From the NCBI GenBank assembly GCA_019136395.1, contig JAGVUH010000430.1, forward strand, positions 1-19,013: a stretch of 19,013 nt of DNA, written 5' to 3'. This document shows positions 1 through 8,638 of this stretch, piece after piece. How positions within the stretch are numbered: position 1 is the stretch's first letter; every line of letters starts with the position of its first letter. The position numbers were made by a program, and so were the translations under genes. The notes beneath the pieces were generated by a model, which saw only the letters and a program-made list of their open reading frames with translations, had not been told where the DNA came from and made no database searches. Source of the DNA: Gammaproteobacteria bacterium. GTDB taxonomy: Bacteria; Pseudomonadota; Gammaproteobacteria; Chromatiales; Chromatiaceae.

Positions 1-1
1 G

Positions 2-1171
2 CATGCCAAGATAAAGCATGAAATCGTGTTGCGCTACCTCAGGGAGGTCGGGGAAGGCGAGCCGAGCCTGGCCTGGTATCGCGCAATATTTACGCAATAC
101 CCTTCTATTTTGGTAAGGAATGCCGTAGCCACGTTGCCGTATTTTCGCCAGAGTCCGCAGCTCCGTTTCAGTCCCATTACCCTGCCGGGTGCCATCGATA
201 AGCGCATCAGGCGATTGCGGGACAATACCAATGAGCACTTCGCCGATCTGGTAGCCGGATTTCTGGACAGCCAGTACGCCCTGATGCATTTCGGTTTTGA
301 TCATGGGCTGTTTGGGAACCAGAATCCGATCAGACTTCAAACACTGGACCGCCATATTGGGCTGATTGCACGCTATCTGGAATGGCTCCACGTCCGTGGA
401 TATGGGACACTTCAGGACGCGGGACGCATGGTCTTTGATGAATATATGGCCTCTGTCGACGCGGCACCCGGACACGCCTATACCCTGAATCAGTTCTATA
501 AGTGGGTGAAGAAGAAGTATCCGTTTGCTACGGATGTGAACTTCCATCGACGCGGTAAAGGCAAGGGAGCAACGCGCTTTGAAACCCTCAATCTCGATGA
601 GTCCAGGGCTACCTTCCAGCGCATCTGCCAGTTCCCGGACCCCCGTGGGCGCGCCCTGGCCTTGCTCTGCCTGCTCTATGCCCAGCGGGTGAGCGCCAGC
701 GTCACGCTGCGCCGGGATGAACTGGTGAGGGACGAGACGGCTGGTTGCTGGGTGATCGCGCGGCACGGCGCCGAGGACGCCTATCGCGTGGAACTGGAAC
801 TTTCGACGGCGATCGACGAGTGCCTGGCCGGAAAGGGGAAAGGAGGCGAACGCCGAGCGGAGGACGAGTCCCACAATTATGTCTTTAGCGGTAAGACGAA
901 TGGCCATCTCGCTGCCTATACCGCGACGGCGCTCGTCCATCAAGCGTCCGGGATACACGCCAGCGTCTTGCGGCGCACGGGCATCATCAACATCTACCGG
1001 GGCGGTCAGAAGACGATGGGCACGGTCGTGCTGCGCGATATCCTGAAAGTCAGCAGCCCAACCTTGCGCAAGGCGATTCGCGCCACGGGCGAAAGCGTCA
1101 ATAGCCCCGCGACGCTGGAAGAGGCCACAGCCCTAAGACAGGCCTTCCTCGATGATGACCAGGACGAGTGA
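2..1171 (+). CDS. Tyrosine recombinase-like protein, degenerate, 5' end outside window
   Basis: The frame is open to the left edge, so the true start probably lies outside; the first start codon inside is GTG at 26 (381 aa from there). The C-terminal half resembles the catalytic fold of phage-type integrases. Counting from GTG 26, LLYAQRVSASVTLRRDEL (R221) matches the box I arginine region. HASVLRRTGIINIYRGG (R316) sits where HxLR box II belongs, and VLRDILKVSSPTLRKAI sits where LGH...Y belongs. The final tyrosine and the box II/III histidines are not evident: the segment after VSSPTLRKA reads IRATG. It may be an inactive or highly diverged recombinase, or a DNA-binding relative. The N-terminal half (about 100-165) could be the SAM-like core-binding domain. 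The 3' end overlaps the next gene by 20 bases. The family call is by pattern only. Confidence 0.5.
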   Translation, partial: HAKIKHEIVLRYLREVGEGEPSLAWYRAIFTQYPSILVRNAVATLPYFRQSPQLRFSPITLPGAIDKRIRRLRDNTNEHFADLVAGFLDSQYALMHFGFDHGLFGNQNPIRLQTLDRHIGLIARYLEWLHVRGYGTLQDAGRMVFDEYMASVDAAPGHAYTLNQFYKWVKKKYPFATDVNFHRRGKGKGATRFETLNLDESRATFQRICQFPDPRGRALALLCLLYAQRVSASVTLRRDELVRDETAGCWVIARHGAEDAYRVELELSTAIDECLAGKGKGGERRAEDESHNYVFSGKTNGHLAAYTATALVHQASGIHASVLRRTGIINIYRGGQKTMGTVVLRDILKVSSPTLRKAIRATGESVNSPATLEEATALRQAFLDDDQDE

Positions 1172-1466
1172 CGGCAGGAGCTGGTGGGTATACGTTCTCT
1201 TATGTCACGATGGCCGCACCTACACGGGCATGGCGCTGGATGTAGAACGCCGCTTTCGTCAGCACCTCGGCGGGACGGGTGCGGTCTTCACCCGTATCAA
1301 CCCGCCGGTCTGCATTGTGGGAGCACGGCGCTTCCCCTGCCGCGCGGATGCCCAGGCCGAGGAACGGGCCTTGAAAAGGGCCGGGCGCTACTGGATCAAA
1401 CGCTGGTGCCGGCACAATCCCTGGATGGACCCCCCCGTCCCCACGACGTCGAGCTGCGCGCACTAA
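1152..1466 (+). CDS. GIY-YIG nuclease-like small protein (UPF0213/YhbQ type)
   Basis: A 104-aa protein that is essentially one GIY-YIG domain. VYVLL (13-17) followed by YTG (24-26) forms the GIY...YIG pair, RRFRQH (33-38) gives the conserved arginine and histidine, and AEERALKR (69-76) carries the conserved glutamate. HLGGTGAVFTR with PP shortly after is typical of the single-domain YhbQ/UPF0213 group, whose members are proposed structure-specific or single-strand DNA nucleases. The stand-alone domain has no visible DNA-binding extension, so a homing role is less likely. The gene begins inside the end of the upstream recombinase-like gene without a clear ribosome binding site, which suggests translational coupling. 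The tail after about residue 90 is proline- and serine-rich. Its TAA overlaps the stop codon of the convergent minus-strand gene. Confidence 0.8.
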   Translation: MMTRTSDGRSWWVYVLLCHDGRTYTGMALDVERRFRQHLGGTGAVFTRINPPVCIVGARRFPCRADAQAEERALKRAGRYWIKRWCRHNPWMDPPVPTTSSCAH

Positions 1467-2257
1467 GCCCCACGCCAATACGCCCGGCTGGCGGCCACCG
1501 CCAGCGAGACCGCCGCGGGAAAGCGCTCGCCCACGATACAACCCGCCGCGATCAATTCCGCCTGCCGGCTATGACGCACCACGGCGATCCAGAATGGCGG
1601 GGTAGAACCCAGTGCCTCCCGGGACTGCCCCCACGCGACCTGCGCCTGGTCAATGGCGTCCGCCGCGACGACGCGGATGATCGTGATGTCCGCCAGGCGC
1701 CAGGAGGCGTGCGCCTCGGGAGGCACGACCGCGGTAGCAGCCCCGGGATCATCGGCAACCGGCCGCCGCGCGACCACCCAATCGCCAGCCACCGCGCCGT
1801 TATCGTTGCTCAGGACCTCGACGGACCAGTGCGCCAAACCCGACCCCGCCAGCCGCGCCGCGATCTCCCCCCCGATCACCTCCGCGCGATCATGCAACCG
1901 CTGTCGACGCCAGTGCGCGGCCAGGGCACCCCCAGGGAGGCGCGTCTGCACCACGCGCGGACGTTTAATGAAAATGCCCGGGGTTGTCCGTGCGAGTTGT
2001 GCCAAAACCTGCTGTCGCCGTCCTGGCGGCTCCTGAGCGACCTCGGCCAGCCAGTCGCGCCACGCGGCCAGCACCCACCATTCCTCAGGGCGCCGGTGCT
2101 TGCAGGCGAGGACGTGTCCGGCCCACGAGGGGTGAATGCGCCCCCCGAAATCGGCTCCGGTCGCCCAGGCGCACTGGTCACCCTGCTCGACCAACACCGC
2201 AAAGGGGGCGAGCCCGCTGCCGGCATCCAGGCAGAGTTCGGTGATCCGCTGCATCAA
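1463..2257 (-). CDS. Unknown 264-aa protein coupled to the kinase-like gene
   Basis: I do not recognise a family. The start ATG at 2257 overlaps the stop of the kinase-like gene in a 4-base ATGA, so the two are probably translated together and may work as partners. The protein has no membrane segment or signal peptide. It is tryptophan-rich in the middle (HRRPEEWWVLAAWRDWLAEV, about 54-73), with a basic stretch around KRPRVVQTRL. A C-terminal hydrophobic/alanine-rich part ends near SRAYWRG. The ATGA coupling supports this minus frame; a longer plus-strand open frame across the same bases is arginine/proline-rich and looks like a shadow. It is the last gene of the long leftward operon and its TAG overlaps the TAA of the convergent GIY-YIG gene. 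HipA-like kinases often sit beside small partner proteins, but whether this is an antitoxin, substrate or adaptor is unknown. Confidence 0.7.
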   Translation of the reverse strand: MMQRITELCLDAGSGLAPFAVLVEQGDQCAWATGADFGGRIHPSWAGHVLACKHRRPEEWWVLAAWRDWLAEVAQEPPGRRQQVLAQLARTTPGIFIKRPRVVQTRLPGGALAAHWRRQRLHDRAEVIGGEIAARLAGSGLAHWSVEVLSNDNGAVAGDWVVARRPVADDPGAATAVVPPEAHASWRLADITIIRVVAADAIDQAQVAWGQSREALGSTPPFWIAVVRHSRQAELIAAGCIVGERFPAAVSLAVAASRAYWRGA

Positions 2258-2955
2258 GCCCGGGCCCGGCGCACCAAGTCGGCGATATGGTCGCGGCGGG
2301 TCTTGACGGCCGCGGCCAGTTTGCGCTGCATCCGCTCATACACGCCGCCGACGCGGAACTTCAGCACCACGGCGTCATCAACCACGGCGTCATCGAGGGC
2401 GACGATCCGCGCGACCCACTGCTCGACAATACCTGCCGCCACATGCGCCCGCAAAGGATGCTGATTAGGGACTTCCAAATTCCCCAGGGCCCGCAGGCTG
2501 TCGTTCATATCGGCCCGCGTACCCAGCAAGGTCTGTTCGTGGTCGATACCCGCGACCAGGTGCACCTCTGCCGGCGTCAGATTGGCCTTCAGGTTGTTGG
2601 CGCGATCGTCGTTTAGCACCCACACATCAAATACGAACAGCGCCGCGGCCTCGTCTGGATAACGCTGGGCGACGCTGGCCATTTTTTTGGCGGAAATGTT
2701 CGGCAGGTTAATCGACAGGCCGCCGACGATCAGGCTGGCGAAATAGGTGCCGCCATCCGCCACCGAGGGTACGCCCAGTGCCAACGGCACACCGAGTCGC
2801 TGCGCCAACCGCAGGCAAACGAGTTCGTTGTAGACACAGGTTGGTGATTGATCACTGTCCTGCTTGAGAATGACATCCAGCGTGCCGTGAACTGGCTCCG
2901 TCATGGAGCCGCCGGGCAGTTTACGGCTCAGCTTTCTGATCTTGTAGAAGGCCAC
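2254..2955 (-). CDS. HipA/phosphatidylinositol-kinase-like protein (HipA_2-like)
   Basis: A 233-aa protein with the small HipA-like kinase layout. LDVILKQ carries a candidate ATP-binding lysine (K31), YNELVCLRLAQRLGVP (42-57) is the usual NE...LA..LG segment, and FDVWVLNDDRANN (109-121) fits the catalytic loop. GIDH (136-139) gives the metal-binding aspartate D138. Full-length HipA is about 440 aa, so this is the short class that phosphorylates a protein or other small target. The start is GTG at 2955, with GAGG 7 bases upstream; MTEP at residue 18 is an alternative. It lies 28 bases downstream of hsdR on the same strand and overlaps the next gene by 4 bases, so it is in the restriction operon. 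The role (toxin, defence kinase, regulator) is inference. The kinase-fold assignment rests on motifs alone. Confidence 0.65.
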   Translation of the reverse strand: MAFYKIRKLSRKLPGGSMTEPVHGTLDVILKQDSDQSPTCVYNELVCLRLAQRLGVPLALGVPSVADGGTYFASLIVGGLSINLPNISAKKMASVAQRYPDEAAALFVFDVWVLNDDRANNLKANLTPAEVHLVAGIDHEQTLLGTRADMNDSLRALGNLEVPNQHPLRAHVAAGIVEQWVARIVALDDAVVDDAVVLKFRVGGVYERMQRKLAAAVKTRRDHIADLVRRARA

Positions 2956-2983
2956 CTTAATGCCTCACCCAGCTCAAGATGAC

Positions 2984-5983
2984 TTAGGGGTATGCCGGCT
3001 GACTGGACGGCTCCAGGACCTGACGGAGGAAGGCGCGCCGCATCTGGTCGAAGAGGAACCCGCGCGCGGCATCATTGCTGACCAGGATGTTGAACAGGTC
3101 TTCGGCGCGCTCGCGCTGGTCAATCAGGAGGTCCAGGGCCTTTTCGTCATAAACCGTCTTGAAGGCCGAAGGATCGCTGTTTTTGGCCTGTTGCACCAGG
3201 ATCTCATCCGCTTCGGTTTGCGCCGCCACGTCCTCCATCCACCGGATGTCGGCCTCCGCGAAATTCAGGCCATAGCGCTCGTTGAACTCGCGGATAATCT
3301 CGGAAAGCGGGGCGAGCAGTTCACCCGGTTTGGGGCCATTGCCACGCCCCCCGGTGCTGGGGTTGCGCAAGGGCTCGGGCTCCTCGCCATCGTCCAGCAA
3401 GATGTGCCCGGACTCCGCCAGATCCGCCCGGTACTGGGCTAACTCGATCTCGTGCGTCAGATCCTCGTTCTCGCCGGCGCCGCAAAACGGCAGTGCCGGC
3501 AGGAGGTGCTTGACGAAGAGGTAGAATCGTTCGAGATCCACGTCGACGAAGCGCGTCAGTTGCGTCACGAACTCGTACAGCCGCAGATATGACCGGATGC
3601 TGGCTTTGAAGGCGTCGCCCTCGGCGACCTGCGCGGGGGCGGTGTCGGGGCCATAGGCCGCGGTGAAGCGTTTCACCACGGCGGCCACCAGGGCGTCCAT
3701 CTGGCCGCCATCATCCGGGCTCTGCCGCTTCTGGAAGTAGAGGTCCGAGAAGCCCTGAATCTCGGCGTCGTGGATCAGGCCGTAGCCAAGGATGGTGGCC
3801 TGCTGGGTGTAGACGTGATTGGGGTTGGTGACCGCATCCAGGGTCGTCACCTCGAAATACGGCTTGAAGGCGTTGTAGATATCCTCGCGCTGGTTGACGA
3901 AATCCACCACGCAGGTGTCCTTCTTGTCCGGATGACACCGATTGAGGCGGGACAGGGTCTGGACGGCCTGAATGCCGCCCAGGGGCTTGTCGACATACAG
4001 GGTATGCAGCAGAGGCTGGTCGAAGCCCGTCTGGTACTTTTCGGCCACGATCAGTACCTGGTACTCGCCGGTCGCGAAGCGCTCCGGGGTCTTGCTCTCG
4101 TCAAAACCGTTCATGCCCGTTTCGGTGTACTTCTGGCCCTCGTCGTCGACGGTGCCGGAGAAGGCGACCAGGCTTTTGATGTTTTTGTAATTTTTGGCCT
4201 TGAGGTACTTCTCAAACGCTTGCTGGTAGCGCACGGCATGCAGTCGGGAGCGGGTCACCACCATGGCCTTGGCGCGACCGGCGATCTTGCCGGCGACATG
4301 CTCGCGGAAATGCTCAATGATGATCGCGACCTTCTGTTCCACCGCCGCTTCGTGCAGGGAGGCAAAGCGGGCGATCAGGCGCTTGCTCTTGGACTTGTCA
4401 TGCTCCGGGTCATCCGCGGTCTTTTTGACGATCTGGTAGAGCTCCTGGTAAGTGACATAGTTCTTGAGCACATCGAGAATGAAGCCCTCCTCGATAGCCT
4501 GGCGCATGGAATAGAGGCTGAACGGCACCGGCTTGCCGTCCGGGCCCCGGTCCCCGAACAGCTCCAGGGTGCGGGCCTTGGGCGTGGCGGTGAAGGCGTA
4601 AAACGCCAGGTTGGACTGCGGCCCGCGCCGTTCAATCTGATTGACGATCAGGTCTTCAAGGTCTTCGGATTCGGTCACGCCGGTATCCCCCAGCGCGGCA
4701 CGCACCGCGGCGGCTGACTTGCCGGACTGGGAGCTGTGGGCCTCGTCGACGATCACCGCGTAGCGCTTGCCGGACTGGTCGAGAGCCTCGCCCTCCATCA
4801 TCGGGCGGAAGGTCTGGAGGGTGGTCACGATGATCCGGGTGCCCTTGCGTAGGGCCTCGCGCAGCTTGGACGACTTGGACTGGTCATCGCCATGGGTGAT
4901 GCACTCGACGACGCCGGCCTTGCGGTCGATGCTGGAGACCGCGTCCCGTAGCTGGCGGTCCAGGTTGCGACGGTCGGAGATCACCACCACCCCGGCAAAG
5001 AGGGGCTGATTGTCATCATCGTGCAGGACGGAGAGCTGGTGGGCCACCCAGGCGATGGTGTTGGTTTTACCCGAACCCGCCGAGTGCAGGTTCAAGAATA
5101 GGCGTGGCCCCAGGCGGCTCGCGGCGATCAGCTGGCGGACGCACCGCCACTGGTGGTAGCGGGGAAAGATGAGCCGGCCGGTGCGCCAGGGGGCGGTCTT
5201 GTGCTGACGTTCCAGGACAAGGTAGTTCTGCAGGATGTCCAGCCAGACGTCCTTTTGCCAGACCAGATCCCAGAGATAATGGGTACGGTAGTTACCCGCC
5301 GCGACCGGATTGCCCTTATGGCCGTTATCGCCTTGATTGAAGGGGAGGAAGTGGGTCTTTCTGCCCTGCAGCCGGGTCGTCATGTAGCATTCCGCGGTGT
5401 CGGCGGCAAAGTGAACCAGGGCACGCTGATTGAAGTCGATCAGCGGGGTGCTGGTCTTGGGCACCCGGTCCCGCATGTACTGTTTGATGGCGTGGGTCGC
5501 CGTCTGGCCGGTGTAGGCGTTCTTCAGCTCCACCGTGGCCAGGGGTAGGCCGTTGACGAAGAGGACCACGTCGATGGTCTGCTGGGTTTTGGGGTCGAAG
5601 CGCACCTGGCGCATCACCCCCAGGCGGTTGCGGGCGTAGCGCCGGGCCACCTCGGGGTTCAGGTTGGTCGGCGGGGCGAACTGAACCAGCTTGAAATGCA
5701 CGCCCCGATCACGCACACCGTTGCGCAGGATGGCCAGCATGCCTTCTTTCTTGATCTGACGGACGATCTCCTCGATCACCTTGGTCTCGACGGCCGTGCC
5801 ATAGTGGCCCTGGAGCTTGGCCCATTCGTCCGGCTGGGCATCGCGGAGGTAGTCCAGCAGCACCTGGGGGCACAGGGCCAAGTTCACATCCCAGTCGGTA
5901 TGCGGGCTGAGGCTGTCGTAGTCGGAGTCGATCAGGGCCTGGCAGAGGTTGGCCTCGAAGGCCGCCTCGTTGAGCTTGGTCAT
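2984..5983 (-). CDS. hsdR: Type I restriction enzyme, R (endonuclease/translocase) subunit
   Basis: A 999-aa HsdR, close to the usual 1000-1100 aa. The N-terminal PD-(D/E)xK nuclease shows D138 (IDVVLF), E152 and K154 (VELKN). The SF2 translocase follows: Walker A SAGSGKT (301-307), VIVDEAHSSQ with DEAH at 413-416, and FTATPK (464-469). A second RecA-like lobe includes VVTRSRLHAVRYQQAF, VAEKYQTGFDQP and LSRLNRCHP. The C-terminal helical part should bind the methylase core. In the family this subunit joins M2S and cuts unmethylated DNA far from the recognition site while pumping DNA. The start ATG at 5983 overlaps the end of hsdS by 4 bases. The frame is intact with all key residues, but the M subunit is broken by an IS, so the complex probably cannot assemble here. 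Confidence 0.95.
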   Translation of the reverse strand: MTKLNEAAFEANLCQALIDSDYDSLSPHTDWDVNLALCPQVLLDYLRDAQPDEWAKLQGHYGTAVETKVIEEIVRQIKKEGMLAILRNGVRDRGVHFKLVQFAPPTNLNPEVARRYARNRLGVMRQVRFDPKTQQTIDVVLFVNGLPLATVELKNAYTGQTATHAIKQYMRDRVPKTSTPLIDFNQRALVHFAADTAECYMTTRLQGRKTHFLPFNQGDNGHKGNPVAAGNYRTHYLWDLVWQKDVWLDILQNYLVLERQHKTAPWRTGRLIFPRYHQWRCVRQLIAASRLGPRLFLNLHSAGSGKTNTIAWVAHQLSVLHDDDNQPLFAGVVVISDRRNLDRQLRDAVSSIDRKAGVVECITHGDDQSKSSKLREALRKGTRIIVTTLQTFRPMMEGEALDQSGKRYAVIVDEAHSSQSGKSAAAVRAALGDTGVTESEDLEDLIVNQIERRGPQSNLAFYAFTATPKARTLELFGDRGPDGKPVPFSLYSMRQAIEEGFILDVLKNYVTYQELYQIVKKTADDPEHDKSKSKRLIARFASLHEAAVEQKVAIIIEHFREHVAGKIAGRAKAMVVTRSRLHAVRYQQAFEKYLKAKNYKNIKSLVAFSGTVDDEGQKYTETGMNGFDESKTPERFATGEYQVLIVAEKYQTGFDQPLLHTLYVDKPLGGIQAVQTLSRLNRCHPDKKDTCVVDFVNQREDIYNAFKPYFEVTTLDAVTNPNHVYTQQATILGYGLIHDAEIQGFSDLYFQKRQSPDDGGQMDALVAAVVKRFTAAYGPDTAPAQVAEGDAFKASIRSYLRLYEFVTQLTRFVDVDLERFYLFVKHLLPALPFCGAGENEDLTHEIELAQYRADLAESGHILLDDGEEPEPLRNPSTGGRGNGPKPGELLAPLSEIIREFNERYGLNFAEADIRWMEDVAAQTEADEILVQQAKNSDPSAFKTVYDEKALDLLIDQRERAEDLFNILVSNDAARGFLFDQMRRAFLRQVLEPSSQPAYP

Positions 5984-7293
5984 GCGGCATTCTCCCGCAG
6001 GTCGATCTGGCCGGTGACGGCGGCGGTGATGAGGGCGGAGCGGCGTTCATTTAGCAAGCCGATGCTCATTTCGGTGTTAGCGATAACGGCATCAATCTTG
6101 GGAAGTGCGTCGTCTATCCACTCGGCGGCCCTTTCTTGCTCAACCAGGGGGGGGAGGCAAATGCGAAGCTCACCCAAGGCTTCTCGGTTGATCTTAGGCA
6201 TCGCCACGCGCATAGACTCCAATGTTGCCCATGCCGTAAATGGTCCAGATAGCAGGAGGTAGTAAAGCCAGGCAGAGCTTATCCGTTTTGCTGCCTGTAA
6301 AGGGTACATATCCGCGCTGCACAAGCAGGCGCATGGGGCTATCGTGACCTTGGCAAGAGCGGGTCGAATTTTCGAGTAAATAATGTCACCTGGTTTACAG
6401 GTATACTTACCGCTTTCTGCATTTTGCTCCTCTGCGGTTTCAAGTCCGAGGAGCCGACCTGTGTTGGATTCTATATGGTTAGGTGCAATCAGTGGCAGAG
6501 TTCGATATTTTTCCGCTTTGGGATCCACAAGGCCTTCCGTTACCCGGGCAACATGGCGAAATTTAATCGGTATCCAATGCGCCGGCACCTCCCCCAACCA
6601 CTCAACTCCTGAGTCCTTCATCGGCACGTTAGATTCCAGTCCTTTAGTTATGGCCTGCGTGATGAGAGCTTGGCGCTTCTCCTTCAGCAGTTCGATAAAG
6701 TGGGTTTTCTGCTTGATCAAAGCATCAATTCGGGCGGTTTCGCGCTCTAGAAGTGCAGCTATCCGGCGCTGTTCGTCTAAGGGAGGTACTGCGACTTTCA
6801 GCTTTGCCAAATCGTGGGCGCTGATTGCTGGATAACTCACACCTGTGGAATGCGCTTCAATGGCCTGTATAAGCAATTCATTTGAGGTCATCCATTTTAG
6901 AAAACCATCTTTAAGTTTGCCCGGACGTACACGAAGTACCGCAAATCCGGTTGAGAACACACATGTTGAATGCTTTTTGTCAACTTCCGCGATAGATTTC
7001 AGATAAGTTCTAACAGTTGAAATAATAACGTCGCCTTGGTGAGCCAGTCTTCTTGCCCGAGAGGGCGCATTGGCAAACAGCATTGACTCCGCGGACACAA
7101 TGCCCTTCCCGTAACTCACAGAGGATATGTCTACGTACGAAATTTCTGTGTCGAAGGGAAATTTTGCCGGAAGCACGTCATCGTTTACCGACACGACGCG
7201 GCACAGTGGCTTCAGTTCCCAGTCTCCAGGAGCCCTAGGTTGCCAATGCAGGTCTGTGGGTTTGAACGTAGCAGGGGCTCTGTGCTTCATCAC
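5980..7293 (-). CDS. hsdS: Type I restriction-modification specificity subunit
   Basis: A 437-aa HsdS with the classic two-repeat design. Target recognition domain 1 spans about residues 15-175 and ends in the conserved helix region PPLDEQRRIAALLERETARIDALI, with ELLKEKRQALITQAITKGL. Domain 2 starts at EWLGEVPAHWIP (about 229) and ends in PPLVEQERAAEWIDDALPKIDAVI, with LLNERRSALITAAVTGQIDLR. Each domain reads one half of a bipartite DNA site and the repeated helices set the spacing. The start overlaps the hsdM end and the stop overlaps the hsdR start, each by 4 bases. Base composition drops inside the recognition domains: the 60-base line at 6901 is 47% G+C against about 70% for a line within hsdR at 5821. 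That fits domain exchange by transfer. Confidence 0.95.
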   Translation of the reverse strand: MMKHRAPATFKPTDLHWQPRAPGDWELKPLCRVVSVNDDVLPAKFPFDTEISYVDISSVSYGKGIVSAESMLFANAPSRARRLAHQGDVIISTVRTYLKSIAEVDKKHSTCVFSTGFAVLRVRPGKLKDGFLKWMTSNELLIQAIEAHSTGVSYPAISAHDLAKLKVAVPPLDEQRRIAALLERETARIDALIKQKTHFIELLKEKRQALITQAITKGLESNVPMKDSGVEWLGEVPAHWIPIKFRHVARVTEGLVDPKAEKYRTLPLIAPNHIESNTGRLLGLETAEEQNAESGKYTCKPGDIIYSKIRPALAKVTIAPCACLCSADMYPLQAAKRISSAWLYYLLLSGPFTAWATLESMRVAMPKINREALGELRICLPPLVEQERAAEWIDDALPKIDAVIANTEMSIGLLNERRSALITAAVTGQIDLRENAA

Positions 7294-8532
7294 TCGGCTA
7301 CCTCCGCCAACAACGCTGCGATCTCCAGTTCCACCCTCTTCAAGTCCGCGTCAATCGCCGCCAACGGTCTTGGCGGCACATACTGATAGAAATACCGGTT
7401 GAAGTTAATCTCATAGCCCACGACGCCGATTTTCCCGTCCTGCGCGTCGCGCTTGTCCGGGTTGATCCAGGCATCCTCGACATGCGGCATCACTTCGGTC
7501 TGGAAATAGTCGCGGACACTCTGAGCCAGCGGCACGCGCTCCGTATCGGACAGGTCGCTGTCAAACTCGAAGGTGAGGACCCGGGTGCCCACCCGGAAGT
7601 AGCCCACGCACGGATCGGCCTGATGCTTGCCGGTTACGTCCTTGTCAATGACTGGTGCGGCCTCGGGGTTGGTCGCGGTCACCCAGGCACGGATAGTCTT
7701 GAGTCGCCCGGCGGTGAGCTTTTCCGCCTGAGATTTGGCGTACTGCGTCAACGCGGCGACGAAGGCGTTGTAGTCCATCCAGGTGGTTGGTCCTTGCTCG
7801 CGCAGACCCCGGATCATTTTGATCAGGGTACGGCGCTCAACGTGCTCGTCGAAGTCCAGCAGGGCATTGAGCACGCGCCGGCAGCGTTTCTCGGCGGCCA
7901 ACCGCTCGGCTTTGGCCGCGTTCTCGTCGGCGAGCAACAAGGCGAGGCCCTCTTCCTCCTCAACATACGCCGTGACCTCGGCCTTGATCGCCGCCAGGCG
8001 CCGGTGGCAGTCCGCGCCAAAGGTCTCCGCCATCCACAGGAAGTAGGCGTCCAAGGCGCTGGTATTGCGGAAACGGCCCGGCGCGGACTCGGCAAGGTCT
8101 ACGTCCAGGCGCAGTGGACGTTCGACGAAGATCTTGCGGAAGCCGAAGTCCGCCGGGGCGAAGTCCTTGACCGTGTCATCGGTCTCGTGACCGAGGTAGA
8201 GATTGACGATATGGCTGATGTCGGCGTCGGTCAGTTCCCGGCGCTTGCTGCCGAGGGACTTGCGCATGGCCGCCCAGCGGCGGGAGGCGTCGATCAGCCG
8301 GACATTGCCCCGGTCCTCCGCCGCCTTACGGTTGGTGACGATCCAGATGAAGGTAGCAATGCCGGTGTTGTAGAAGAGTTCCGTCGGCAGGGCGATGATG
8401 GCGTCCACCCGATCACCTTCCAAAAGGAAGCGGCGGATCTCGGACTCGCCACCGCCGGCATCGCCATTGAACAGCGGCGAGCCGTTCATGATGACGGCGA
8501 TCCGGCCCGGCCGCTCCTGGGGCAGCTTGAGG
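7290..8532 (-). pseudogene. hsdM: hsdM, 3' fragment (separated by IS3 element)
   Basis: This is the C-terminal about 414 residues of the type I modification methyltransferase. After the IS junction the sequence resumes with LKLPQERPGRIAVIMNGSPLFNGDAGGGES and continues through EIRRFLLEGDRVDAIIALPTELFYNTGIATFIWI, standard HsdM text just after the NPPY catalytic region. A long helical tail follows (HsdM here would total about 755 aa, one of the long variants). The frame is intact down to the stop, which overlaps hsdS ATG by 4 bases. Upstream of the junction the open frame runs on into the IS to 8729, but those residues are IS sequence, not hsdM. No ribosome binding site or proper start serves this fragment, so it is most likely not expressed as a functional protein. 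Confidence 0.9.
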
Positions 8533-8553
8533 TGGACCCCTCTGTCAAGACAG
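8533..8553. repeat. IS terminal inverted repeat, orfB-distal end
   Basis: The sequence starts TGGACCCC and continues to GACAG at 8549-8553. It is the inverted counterpart of the end at 9941-9961, which read on the other strand also starts TGGACCCC and carries GACAG. The middle of the two ends differs. Confidence 0.75.
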
Positions 8554-8638
8554 CACCCCACCCAAAATAAGATATAAAAAAATGGTGATGGTTGCGCCGC
8601 AGGCGCCCTCATCCTGAGGAAGGGGTCGCGCGGCGGAG

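Noticed and set aside
1184..2464. Plus-strand 426-codon open frame across the GIY-YIG gene and the unknown minus gene
   Set aside because: Composition is arginine/proline-rich, it overlaps a real gene in another frame, and the minus frame has better coupling to its neighbour.
2960..5548. Plus-strand open frames opposite hsdR
   Set aside because: HsdR has all catalytic motifs in the minus frame; the plus frames show no domain.
5980..7293. Phase-variable hsdS system driven by the nearby recombinase
   Set aside because: Only one hsdS is present and no inverted copy of its domains is seen in the window.
7482..8570. Plus-strand 362-codon frame opposite the hsdM 3' fragment
   Set aside because: It is the complement of HsdM coding sequence and contains no recognisable domain.
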